Part shown: positions 16,912-24,715 of the stretch, piece after piece
Position numbering within the stretch: the first letter of the stretch is position 1
Layout of the letters: every line of letters begins with the position of its first letter
Origin: an uncultured Phycisphaerales bacterium
Lineage (GTDB): Bacteria > Planctomycetota > Phycisphaerae > Sedimentisphaerales > Anaerobacaceae
Length of the DNA: 64,000 nucleotides
Direction: 5' to 3'
Assembly (NCBI GenBank): GCA_903857265.1
Contig: CAIODZ010000010.1
Span: 1 to 64,000, forward strand
The notes under the pieces: model-generated
Told to the model about the DNA's origin: nothing
Seen by the model: only the letters and a program-made list of their open reading frames with translations
Databases searched by the model: none
Made by a program: the position numbers and the translations under genes

Positions 16912-17232
16912 ATGAAACTATACTGGTCGTGTAAATCGATTCCGGAATTGGCAGGCCTGCCAAAGCAAAAACGGGAAGAAGTATGGACTAATACTTATAA
17001 AAAGCATTGGTTCAAAATTAAAATTTTGCCGGCAATAACAGTTGGACTTTGTGTTGTAACGGGAGCTGCTTATGGTGACACTCACTATGGATATCTTGGT
17101 AAATATTGGGGTGCATGTATCGGAGGTGGAATTGGCGGGTGCATCGCTTGGCAAATAACAGTTGCTATCATTAGACCTTACATTCGAAAATATTTGAAAT
17201 CTTATGACCAAAACACAAAGCCATCTTTATGA
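16912..17232 (+). CDS. Small two-helix membrane protein, copy 1
   Basis: This 106-residue protein of unknown function starts three bases after korB. It has a polar N-terminus (MKLYWSCKSIPELAGLPKQK), a first hydrophobic helix (ILPAITVGLCVVTGAA), a glycine-rich second helix (WGACIGGGIGGCIAWQI) and a basic tail IIRPYIRKYL. It is clearly paralogous to the protein at 17351-17659, sharing SIPELA, LPK, KR, EVW, GGGIGG and RPYIR. Glycine-zipper-like helices suggest an oligomeric membrane protein, but no family is recognised. Codon use is more AT-rich than in the kor genes. Confidence 0.6.
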   Translation: MKLYWSCKSIPELAGLPKQKREEVWTNTYKKHWFKIKILPAITVGLCVVTGAAYGDTHYGYLGKYWGACIGGGIGGCIAWQITVAIIRPYIRKYLKSYDQNTKPSL

Positions 17233-17275
17233 GCAAATTGTTATTGCGGGATTACCGGCTCACTTGCGATTATCG
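17229..17275 (+). pseudogene. Relic of the korC 5' end
   Basis: Translation of this stretch, YEQIVIAGLPAHL, lines up with YEEVTIAGFGGQG of KorC, and the preceding bases match the korC upstream region. It is open for only a few codons and lacks the intact GFGGQG nucleotide-binding loop. It is the right-hand end of duplication copy 1. Confidence 0.7.
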
Positions 17276-17287
17276 CCATTTATTGCT

Positions 17288-17347
17288 ATGCTTCACATTC
17301 AAAATGAAATGACCAAGGCATTCCCCTTCGGCAGGATAAAGGGCTGA
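17288..17347 (+). pseudogene. Relic of the korB 3' end
   Basis: Encodes MLHIQNEMTKAFPFGRIKG and a stop, against the korB C-terminus MLHIQNEMTKVFPFGRIKG: one changed residue in 19. It is the left-hand end of duplication copy 2 and has no upstream frame. Confidence 0.85.
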
Positions 17348-17350
17348 CCT

Positions 17351-17659
17351 ATGAAACTATGCTGGTCGTATAATTCGATTCCTGAATTGGCAGACCTGCC
17401 AAAAGACAAACGCAAAGAAGTTTGGGCAGCGTGTCACCGAAAAATATTACCTCGTTATATTTGGGTTGCGTGCATAATAGGGGCTGTTTGTGCTCCGGCG
17501 GGAAGTATAATCGGCGAATCTTACTTTGGTCGAATTGGTGGTATTATTGGAGCAGGTATAGCAGGAGGAATTGGTGGTCTTATTATCTGGGAAGTTGAAG
17601 TTGCTGTGGCCAGGCCTTATATTCGTGAATATCTGAGTTCTCATGAAAAAACAAACTAA
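17351..17659 (+). CDS. Small two-helix membrane protein, copy 2
   Basis: This 102-residue protein is the tandem paralogue of the 16912-17232 product. It starts MKLCWSYNSIPELADLPK, has a hydrophobic helix (WVACIIGAVCAPAGSII), a glycine-rich helix (GIIGAGIAGGIGGLIIW) and the tail VARPYIREYL. Both copies keep intact frames despite marked divergence, so both are probably under selection. The 3' end overlaps korC by 17 bases. The function is unknown; position between the beta and gamma genes suggests co-expression with the oxidoreductase. Confidence 0.6.
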   Translation: MKLCWSYNSIPELADLPKDKRKEVWAACHRKILPRYIWVACIIGAVCAPAGSIIGESYFGRIGGIIGAGIAGGIGGLIIWEVEVAVARPYIREYLSSHEKTN

Positions 17660-18215
17660 CCATTTTTATGAGGAAGTTACCATCGCCGGGTTCGGCGGGC
17701 AGGGGATTATCCTCGTGGGCAAGCTCCTCGCGCAGGCCGCGATGAAGGCAGGCAAAGAAGTTACCTTTATGCCATCCTATGGCGCGGAAGTCCGGGGCGG
17801 GGCGTCCAATTGTATGATTGTCATTTCAGACCAGCCGATTCCTTCGCCTGTAGTGAGCAATCCTCAATGCGTAATCGCTATGAGTAAGGCCGCGCTTGCC
17901 AAATTCGAAAAAACCGTAAAAAAAGGCGGAACACTAATAATAAACAGCTCGCAGATAGACGTGCAGCCCAAAGTCGATGAATCCGTCGAGGTCGTGAAAG
18001 TGCCAATCGATGAAATCGCGGTAGGATTAGGTAACGCCAAAATCGCAAATATGGTTGCCCTCGGCGCATACCTGCAAAAACGAGGGGTCTTCAGCCCCGA
18101 TGAGGCGGCCGAATCACTGCCCGACGTGCTGGCGGAAAGATACCACGTTATAATACCGTTAAATAAAAAGGCGATGCAAAAAGGCGCTCAGTTCGTAAAA
18201 GAATCCGTCGGCTGA
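17643..18215 (+). CDS. korC: 2-oxoacid:ferredoxin oxidoreductase, gamma subunit
   Basis: The 190-residue protein has the gamma-subunit signature VTIAGFGGQGIILVGKLLAQA and PSYGAEVRGGASNCMI. It completes the delta-alpha-beta-gamma set. The ATG at 17643 overlaps the end of the small membrane-protein gene; an internal ATG at 17668 is just before the conserved part and may be the original start, because the duplication relic aligns from there. Confidence 0.92.
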   Translation: MKKQTNHFYEEVTIAGFGGQGIILVGKLLAQAAMKAGKEVTFMPSYGAEVRGGASNCMIVISDQPIPSPVVSNPQCVIAMSKAALAKFEKTVKKGGTLIINSSQIDVQPKVDESVEVVKVPIDEIAVGLGNAKIANMVALGAYLQKRGVFSPDEAAESLPDVLAERYHVIIPLNKKAMQKGAQFVKESVG

Positions 18216-18244
18216 TACCGGCGACGCTGACACGGAGGTTAGGC

Positions 18245-18769
18245 GTGCAAATACTCGGAAACACAAATAAAGGCAAAAGCATACTCAGCAGGACGATCGG
18301 TCTGCGCAGGCCAGCCATCGGGCTGCGAATCGCGCCGATGATTGATATGATTTTCCTTCTGCTGATTTTCTTCCTCGTCGCCGCGAAGTGGAGCCCGCAG
18401 GAAGATTTCCTTCCGCTCCAACTGCCCGTCGCCAGCGCGGGCATAGTCGCCCAAACCGCCGTAAAACCCGAACCGCTGACGATTCAAATCACGCCGACAA
18501 GCGCCGGCTGCCGTGTGCAAATCGGCTCATCCCGTGCCGTCAATATACCCGCCCAAAACCCCGAACAGGGCCTTGCTTTGCTGATGGAGCAAACAAAACA
18601 ATGCCTGCTCGAACAAAAACGATACGCCACCGACCCAGTCGAAATCGCATGTGCGGGCAAAGTCAAATGGGAAAACCTCGCCCAGATTTACAACGTCCTT
18701 TACGGAATGGGCCTGACCGATATCACATTCCAGATGACCGAGTCGCCGAAAAATGACAAGTCCGATTAG
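18245..18769 (+). CDS. ExbD/TolR-family protein without an adjacent ExbB
   Basis: The 174-residue protein has an N-terminal cytoplasmic stretch, one membrane helix with the conserved proton-path Asp (APMIDMIFLLLIFFLVAA) and a periplasmic domain. It starts with GTG after a CGGAGG at the proper distance, 29 bases after korC. ExbD/TolR proteins work with ExbB/TolQ to use the proton gradient for envelope work. No ExbB gene adjoins; the nearest is at 22744-23592 on the other strand, which already has its own ExbD. The end overlaps the next gene by 17 bases. Confidence 0.8.
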   Translation: MQILGNTNKGKSILSRTIGLRRPAIGLRIAPMIDMIFLLLIFFLVAAKWSPQEDFLPLQLPVASAGIVAQTAVKPEPLTIQITPTSAGCRVQIGSSRAVNIPAQNPEQGLALLMEQTKQCLLEQKRYATDPVEIACAGKVKWENLAQIYNVLYGMGLTDITFQMTESPKNDKSD

Positions 18770-20813
18770 CAAAATATATTTCCTGCCGCTTGTGCTGCTA
18801 ACAATCTCCCTGCCTGCCATTGCCGCCGATTCTCTCCCAACTGCTCAGGACATAAACGACGCCGCTCAAAAAGCAAAACAAACCTACAACTCGTTCTTCA
18901 CGCAGACCTTCACAATACGAATGCAGTATGAATACTCAGGCCGATTTCTGAATTCGCAGGATAAAGACACGCTTTGCAAAACCGCACAACAGGCGTCAGC
19001 CGACCTTGAGCAAATCGCGAACACACAGTCCGCTATGAAACAGGCAATTGAAGCGTATCAGAAAGACGACTGGGAAGCACTCTTCGGCCAAACGGGCCTG
19101 TGGCGAAAACTCGCCGCCGACCTGATCAACACACAAACCGGCAAACTCGAAATCGACTGCTACCTCGCACGAATAGCCGGCAGCCGCGAAACCGAACAAC
19201 AGCTTTTCAAAATATTGGCCAAATCCGACTTGGGCCGCTGCGCTCCCCTCAAGGCCTCACTCGAAAAAATAAAATATCTCGGTCTATCCGGACCAAACGA
19301 GCTTGACAATATCGCCGACTCGCTTGCCAAAAGCGATTGTTCCGACAACCCCGAAATGCTCCTCACGCTTGCAATCCTCCGGAATAAATACGCCCCCGCT
19401 TCGCTTCAAACTACTTTGTCCCGCTCTCCGCAAACAACAGACCTTCTCGGCAAACTCATCCTTGCAGACCTTGTCTCGGATGCAAATTTAAATTCGCTTA
19501 ATCCGGCCACCGCCGAACTCGCCGCGTATTCTGCATGGACAACTACCCCGTCCGCGTATAGAGAACTGCTGCCGGCTCTTGCCGATATGGACCAGTTCAA
19601 AACGCCGATGGTTCTTTACGCCGCGGGCATTTCAGTTGCCGACTCCGCACCCGAAAAGGCCGTCAAGCTGCTTATAGAAGCAAGTGCACTCCAGCAAAAG
19701 AAAAAATATTGGCTTATCGATATCAAAGCCGACCAAACCGCCGAGCAGGCGACCCGACTCGCTTATGACGGCTTCACCCAGAAAAATGTCGATTGCAATC
19801 TCGCCCTCGGCACCTTCGATAATTACACGAGGATTGCCGCAGATAAAATAACCGAAGAAATGCAGTATCTTTACGGCACGCTGCTGCTCGATTGCGGCAA
19901 AACTCAGGAGGCCTTTGAAACTTTCACAAAACTTGCCGATGTCTCCAAATCCATTTGGCGTGATAAAGCAACTCTTGAACTTCTAAAAATGAAAATCAAT
20001 ACCGACCCCGAAAAAATCCTTCCGCAACTGCGAAACTTTGTTCTCAATTGCGCGGGGCAGGATGAGCAAAAACGCGCCCTTCGCCTCGAAGCAATGGATA
20101 TCTACTGCCGGGCGATTCTTGGCAGCGATATCAACGATTCCGCAAGACAAGTCCTGAACCTGCTCGATACCGCCGAAAAAACCCCGGGATTGCGATATGA
20201 CCTGTTCAAAGCACAGGCGTTTTACCAATCAGGCCAGCTTGAAGAATCGGCTCGGTATATGTCGAAAGCCATCTTCGAAGACAGTAACTCATCGGTAATA
20301 TTAGCTGCTCAAATCGCCTCCGATACAATCGACAAAATCGAACTCTGGCAAAAGGACGCTAACGACTTCAACGAATTACTGCGAAATTGCGCTACCCTTG
20401 CTGAGTTTGCCCACAAATCCAACAATAACATCCAAACCAACCTGCTTTTTGCTGAGACGTCAATCTTACAGGGGAAAATTTTCCTGACGCCTTTTTCTCC
20501 TGATGAAAATGACATAACCTGGCTGCGTGTGCAGGCCCGATTGTTAATGGCACAGGAAAAATTCGACCAGTCCGCCAAATTTTGGACCAAAATAGCTGAA
20601 TCAAAGCGCAATGAAACCACAGGGCAAAACCAGAAGAGTTATGGCTGGTGGCAGGCCAAATTTTATGAACTCGACTGCCTCGCCAAATTACCACAGGCAG
20701 ATAAGCAAAATATCGCCCACGCTATCGACGTGCTTTGCGGCAGTAACCCCCAAATTCCCGCCCCTTGGTCCGAAAAACTCGATATTCTGAAACAACACTG
20801 CACAGCCAATTAA
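18753..20813 (+). CDS. Large secreted helical (TPR-like) protein, unknown function
   Basis: The 686-residue protein starts with a signal peptide (IYFLPLVLLTISLPAIAADS). The rest is rich in alanine, leucine and helix-forming residues, with pairs of helices spaced like TPR units, for example LYGTLLLDCGKTQEAFETFTKLA and FKAQAFYQSGQLEESARYMSKA. No enzyme motif is visible. It overlaps the ExbD-like gene by 17 bases, so the two are probably translated together, and it may be the periplasmic partner of that ExbD. This is inference. Confidence 0.6.
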   Translation: MTSPISKIYFLPLVLLTISLPAIAADSLPTAQDINDAAQKAKQTYNSFFTQTFTIRMQYEYSGRFLNSQDKDTLCKTAQQASADLEQIANTQSAMKQAIEAYQKDDWEALFGQTGLWRKLAADLINTQTGKLEIDCYLARIAGSRETEQQLFKILAKSDLGRCAPLKASLEKIKYLGLSGPNELDNIADSLAKSDCSDNPEMLLTLAILRNKYAPASLQTTLSRSPQTTDLLGKLILADLVSDANLNSLNPATAELAAYSAWTTTPSAYRELLPALADMDQFKTPMVLYAAGISVADSAPEKAVKLLIEASALQQKKKYWLIDIKADQTAEQATRLAYDGFTQKNVDCNLALGTFDNYTRIAADKITEEMQYLYGTLLLDCGKTQEAFETFTKLADVSKSIWRDKATLELLKMKINTDPEKILPQLRNFVLNCAGQDEQKRALRLEAMDIYCRAILGSDINDSARQVLNLLDTAEKTPGLRYDLFKAQAFYQSGQLEESARYMSKAIFEDSNSSVILAAQIASDTIDKIELWQKDANDFNELLRNCATLAEFAHKSNNNIQTNLLFAETSILQGKIFLTPFSPDENDITWLRVQARLLMAQEKFDQSAKFWTKIAESKRNETTGQNQKSYGWWQAKFYELDCLAKLPQADKQNIAHAIDVLCGSNPQIPAPWSEKLDILKQHCTAN

Positions 20814-20814
20814 G

Positions 20815-20843
20815 TTGCAACGAACATCCAGCCGATTTACAAT
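20815..20843 (+). promoter_or_regulatory. Promoter of clpX
   Basis: TTGCAA (20815-20820), 17 bases, TACAAT (20838-20843). Transcription would start near 20850, about 100 bases before clpX. Confidence 0.6.
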
Positions 20844-20952
20844 ATATAACTATAACAACACTCGTCTCGGCGAAGGCCGTGCTGATGCTATAGAAGTAAT
20901 AATTGTGCCGAGCCGTAGCGGAGTGAAACTTAAATCTGACTTGGAATAACCA

Positions 20953-22227
20953 ATGGCAAAACAAAATGACATCAATAAACCCAGGGCCGTATGCAGTTTC
21001 TGCGGCAGGGCAAGCACCCAGCAGGACACCTTCATCGAAGGTCCGAACAAGGTCTATATCTGCCCCGACTGCGTCGGGCTTTGCGGCGACATCATCAGGC
21101 AAAACAAAAAGCAGGCCAGCCGGTCGGCCTTCGGCAGCAAAAAACTCCCGAACCCCAGAGGCATAAAAGAATACCTCGACCAGTATGTCATAGGCCAGGA
21201 GCACGCCAAAAAATACCTCGCCGTCGCAGTGCATAACCACTACAAACGCCTGCTTCACGTTGACAGCAAAGACAGCGAAGTCGAAGTCGATAAATCAAAC
21301 GTCCTGCTCATAGGCCCCACCGGCTCAGGCAAAACCCTGCTCGCCAAGACGCTCGCCAAATTCCTCGATGTCCCCTTCGCAATCTGCGACGCCACCACCG
21401 TAACCGAAGCCGGCTACGTAGGCGAAGACGTCGAGAACTTCCTCCTGCGCCTTTTGCAAAACGCCGACTTCGACCTCGAAGCCGCCCAGCGAGGAATCGT
21501 ATATGTCGATGAAATCGACAAAATCGGCAAGACCAACCAGAACGTCTCAATCACACGCGACGTTTCGGGCGAAGGCGTCCAGCAGGCTCTGTTGAAAATG
21601 CTCGAAGGCACAATCGCCAATATCCCGCCCCAGGGAGGCAGAAAACATCCCGAACAATCCTACATCCAGCTGGACACCTCGCACATCCTGTTCATTTGCG
21701 GCGGAACGTTCGTCGGCCTCGACAACATCATCAAAAAACGTTTAGGCAAAAAAATGATTGGCTTCGGTTCGGAAATGTCGCAGCTGCCCGATGAGCAGGC
21801 CGAGCTGACCAACGTTCTCGAGCAGGTCATCCCGGAAGATGTTATCGAATTCGGAATGATTCCCGAATTTGTAGGCCGAGTGCCCGTCATCACAGTCCTT
21901 GCGCCTCTCGATGAGAAGGCCCTTATCGATATCCTGACAAAACCCAAGAACGCCCTCATCAGGCAGTACCAGAAATTCTTCGAGATGGAAAACGCCGAAT
22001 TGCAGTTCACCGAAGATGCCCTGCACGCGCTGGCCAAACAGGCCCTTAAGCACGCCACCGGCGCCCGTGCGCTGCGTTCGCTTGCCGAAACGCTGATGAC
22101 TGATTTGATGTATCAACTGCCCGAAGAGCCAAAGCCCGCCAAATACGTCATTACAAAAGACATCGTCGAAGGAACAGTGCCGCTCTCCACAGCGAGACAG
22201 CTCCCGGCTAAAAAAGAATCCGCGTAA
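20953..22227 (+). CDS. clpX: ATP-dependent Clp protease ATP-binding subunit ClpX
   Basis: The 424-residue protein has the N-terminal zinc-binding domain with Cys14, Cys17, Cys37 and Cys40, Walker [19 protein letters not shown], the pore-loop GYVGEDVE, Walker [11 protein letters not shown] and the ClpX arginine-finger region ATGARALRS. ClpX unfolds tagged proteins and feeds them to ClpP. No clpP lies next to it in the window, though in many bacteria the two adjoin. It has its own promoter and is convergent with the ExbD gene at 22247. Confidence 0.97.
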   Translation: MAKQNDINKPRAVCSFCGRASTQQDTFIEGPNKVYICPDCVGLCGDIIRQNKKQASRSAFGSKKLPNPRGIKEYLDQYVIGQEHAKKYLAVAVHNHYKRLLHVDSKDSEVEVDKSNVLLIGPTGSGKTLLAKTLAKFLDVPFAICDATTVTEAGYVGEDVENFLLRLLQNADFDLEAAQRGIVYVDEIDKIGKTNQNVSITRDVSGEGVQQALLKMLEGTIANIPPQGGRKHPEQSYIQLDTSHILFICGGTFVGLDNIIKKRLGKKMIGFGSEMSQLPDEQAELTNVLEQVIPEDVIEFGMIPEFVGRVPVITVLAPLDEKALIDILTKPKNALIRQYQKFFEMENAELQFTEDALHALAKQALKHATGARALRSLAETLMTDLMYQLPEEPKPAKYVITKDIVEGTVPLSTARQLPAKKESA

Positions 22228-22246
22228 GTTTGGGATCTAACGCCAA

Positions 22247-22735
22247 CTATCTTGCAACGGAAAAATCTTTTATCGCCGCCAAGCGGATATCGGTTGCGGT
22301 GCTTTTGGCGACGGCGGCCAATGCGTATTGGGCCTCGGAGTACGGAACATCCTTATCAATCCGCAGCGTAACGACCCTGCTGTTGGCAGGCAGGTCTTTG
22401 AGACGGGCATCCAATAGTTCGGCGACTTTCTCCGCTATTTGGTCGTAATTCGACAACACAACTTTCTGAGAACCTACCGCAAAACTGCTTTTGCCCCGCT
22501 CATCCTTCATAACTGTAACGGTAGTAATCTGCGCTTCACGCTGGTCATCGGAACTGGCAAAATTGCAGTTGTCGGGAACGTAAACCTGTAGATTCTCCGT
22601 CGCGATGAGCTGGCAGGCCAGCGCAAAAAATATAATAAGCTGAAATAAAACATCCACGAACGGTATTACGTTTAGCGTCTGAACCGTGCCGCGGTATCGT
22701 TTTGGAACCTCAAAAGCCATAAATACTTTCCGCAC
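22247..22735 (-). CDS. ExbD/TolR-family biopolymer transport protein
   Basis: The 162-residue protein has a single N-terminal membrane helix with the conserved Asp in VIPFVDVLFQLIIFFALA and a periplasmic domain of typical length. It lies eight bases after the TolQ/ExbB-like gene and forms with it a proton-driven membrane motor. Together with the upstream VWA protein it forms a three-gene set. It is the last gene of a minus-strand run that begins at rarA. Confidence 0.88.
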   Translation of the reverse strand: MRKVFMAFEVPKRYRGTVQTLNVIPFVDVLFQLIIFFALACQLIATENLQVYVPDNCNFASSDDQREAQITTVTVMKDERGKSSFAVGSQKVVLSNYDQIAEKVAELLDARLKDLPANSRVVTLRIDKDVPYSEAQYALAAVAKSTATDIRLAAIKDFSVAR

Positions 22736-22743
22736 TGAAAAAA

Positions 22744-23592
22744 TTATGACGACGGCATCGATGTCCGAATTGTCCCGCCTGATTTTGGCGGAATTTCGGC
22801 AATCGGCTGCCCCGGACCCGATTTGGGCTGCTCTGTTCGCTTCTGCTCTCTTAAAGTATAAGCTATTTGCGAAAGGGTTTTTTCCGCCTGCTCAGCCGAC
22901 TCGCTGGCGAGCATTTCGATTCGATTCTGGAAAACGCCGTGAATAGTCAGCGCCGGTATCGCAATCATCAATCCCCACAACGTCGTTACCAGCGCGATTG
23001 AAATACCGCCCGCCAACTGCGAAGGATGCGGCTGTCCGCCCACCGCCGCCATCGCGTTAAACATCTTGATTATCCCCAGGACCGTCCCGAACAGACCCAC
23101 CATCGGCGAAACATTGCCCATGATGTTCATCCACTCGATTCTGCGTAATAGCGCAAGCGCCTGCTCCTGGAGCGATTCAATAACCATACTCCGCATTCGA
23201 CTCAAATCGCCGCCGCACTTGCTGACCGCGCCCGAAACAGCAACACTGATAAAATCACTCTTTTCGGCAAGTCGCACCGGCAGTTGAGCCAGGCCCGCCT
23301 GGCGCGTAATATCGGCGATTGTCCCGCAGATATCGTCGGGCAAAAGTTTTTTCCGGCGAATAACAAAACAATACTCCGTCGTCAGATAAACCGTAACCAT
23401 CGACATCGGCAAAAGAACAAACCAGACGACCGGCCCGCCCGCCACAAAAAACTGCTCGAAATACGTCTTCGGCCTAGTCAGCCCCGCCACAGCGCCGTTA
23501 AAATCTGTCTTAGCGGCGGTTATCAGTATCATCACAACCACAACAAGTGCTGCCGCCATAAAAAACAGTTTTAACAAAATTCCTTTATTCAT
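22744..23592 (-). CDS. MotA/TolQ/ExbB proton channel family protein
   Basis: The 282-residue protein begins with a membrane helix (LKLFFMAAALVVVVMILI), has a second (GPVVWFVLLPMSMVTVYL), and then the family core NVSPMVGLFGTVLGIIKMF with LVTTLWGLMIAIPAL, including the Thr and Pro positions of the ion channel. It pairs with the ExbD gene immediately downstream. The C-terminal tail is charged and proline-rich. It may power the VWA/TonB-like protein upstream rather than a classical TonB, since no tonB gene is visible in the window. Confidence 0.9.
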   Translation of the reverse strand: MNKGILLKLFFMAAALVVVVMILITAAKTDFNGAVAGLTRPKTYFEQFFVAGGPVVWFVLLPMSMVTVYLTTEYCFVIRRKKLLPDDICGTIADITRQAGLAQLPVRLAEKSDFISVAVSGAVSKCGGDLSRMRSMVIESLQEQALALLRRIEWMNIMGNVSPMVGLFGTVLGIIKMFNAMAAVGGQPHPSQLAGGISIALVTTLWGLMIAIPALTIHGVFQNRIEMLASESAEQAEKTLSQIAYTLREQKRTEQPKSGPGQPIAEIPPKSGGTIRTSMPSS

Positions 23593-23607
23593 TACCGCAT
23601 CCCCGTC

Positions 23608-24621
23608 TTAATTGTCCCCGTCCTTTTGTTCGCCCGTATTGCCGACCATCACAAATTTCCCGCCGCTTTCCTTCGCTATTGTTTCGAGCACTGAGCCATC
23701 CTGCTCAGTGCACCAGAAACCAATCGTGTTTATCTGCGTCTTTGGCGCAAAACTTCTGTGTATTGTAGCGACCTTGTGCGCAAAACGCGAACCATCCTGC
23801 TCGCTCAATTCAAAACCATCCGTAAGAAAATATATCGCCGAGGCCCCGACGCCGGTCCTGTCCTTAATCATAATCGCTCGTTCCAGCGCATCCGCCGCGT
23901 TTGTCCCCCCTCTCGGCTGGACTGCCGCGATAAATTCGTATGCTTCTTTTTTCGCCTGCTCAGTTGCCCGCACCATTTTCCCGCCACCCGTCTCCAAGAT
24001 GCTCCCACCGCCGAAAACAATCACGCAGAAATAATAATCCTGCGGCAGCTTCTCTATCGAATCGACAAGCTCTTCCTGCACACGTTTCCATAATCCCCGC
24101 ATACTCCCCGAGCAATCAACGACGTAACAAATCCTCCTGCCCTTCGCGGGGCTGTCAAAAAATTCGATATTTACCGCCGATTCCCCGCTGCCGGCCGCAT
24201 TCGATACCTCCGGCTGAACCGGCGGCTTCACTTCTTCCGCCTGTCGCTGATAATTTTCTTTCGGCGCATCAAATACAGGCCTAACATTCGCCTGTGTCCC
24301 TTTTCCTTCTGCTTTAACTATCGGCCTGCCCTTAATGATATCCGCCTTGAGCGCGCCGGAAGAATCGAATGGTTTGCTATCGACGGGATTAACCTTTGGT
24401 TTGGGCGTAACCGCCTGCCTGTCAGCAAGCCTGATCGCCTGATTGATGCTCACGGTCGTTGTCGTTTGCAGCGGCACAGGAGCCGACTGCGAAATTTTTA
24501 CCGCCGCGAAAACCGACAATGCCACGATATGCGCAAAAACAGACACCCCCAGTGCGTATAACTTTATCCTCCGATGGTTTTTTACCGTTCCCTGGCTCAC
24601 AACGCCGGCTTCCTTTTTCAC
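23608..24621 (-). CDS. VWA-domain protein with TonB-like membrane anchor
   Basis: The 337-residue protein has a short cytoplasmic N-terminus, a membrane helix (LYALGVSVFAHIVALSVFAAV, TonB-like), a proline/lysine-rich linker (about residues 55-145) and a C-terminal von Willebrand A domain. The MIDAS metal site is intact: DCSGS, the Thr in GGTNAADALE, and the Asp in FLTDGFE. The gene is followed 15 bases later by TolQ/ExbB and ExbD. A VWA domain placed where TonB normally has its C-terminal domain suggests that the motor acts on a protein ligand in the periplasm. This is inference; the ligand is unknown. Confidence 0.8.
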   Translation of the reverse strand: MKKEAGVVSQGTVKNHRRIKLYALGVSVFAHIVALSVFAAVKISQSAPVPLQTTTTVSINQAIRLADRQAVTPKPKVNPVDSKPFDSSGALKADIIKGRPIVKAEGKGTQANVRPVFDAPKENYQRQAEEVKPPVQPEVSNAAGSGESAVNIEFFDSPAKGRRICYVVDCSGSMRGLWKRVQEELVDSIEKLPQDYYFCVIVFGGGSILETGGGKMVRATEQAKKEAYEFIAAVQPRGGTNAADALERAIMIKDRTGVGASAIYFLTDGFELSEQDGSRFAHKVATIHRSFAPKTQINTIGFWCTEQDGSVLETIAKESGGKFVMVGNTGEQKDGDN

Positions 24622-24623
24622 CG

Positions 24624-24715
24624 CATTTTTCAGGTTTAAGTTTTAAGTGCTCCGTGTTGAGTTTTTAACAGCTTCACTCAACTTAAAACTCAAAACCAAA
24701 AACTAAAAACTATTA
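24624..24715. repeat. Low-complexity ACTCAAAACTTA-type phrase repeat
   Basis: The gap between the transpeptidase stop and the VWA gene start is filled with degenerate copies of AACTCAAAAC/AACTTAAAACT, some inverted (TTGAGTTTTTAAC, AACTTAAAACTCAAAACC). Related phrases occur at 6410-6429, 15640-15674 and 44577-44602. Confidence 0.65.

Larger units (their letters stand above)
16849..17726 (+). repeat. 439-bp tandem duplication inside the kor operon
   Basis: Three landmarks recur with an identical 439-base offset: the korB tail (16849 and 17288), the small-gene ATG (16912 and 17351) and the korC head (17229 and 17668). Copy 1 runs from about 16849 to 17287 and copy 2 from 17288 to about 17726. 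The korB tails are almost identical, whereas the small genes and the korC heads have diverged strongly. Confidence 0.85.
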
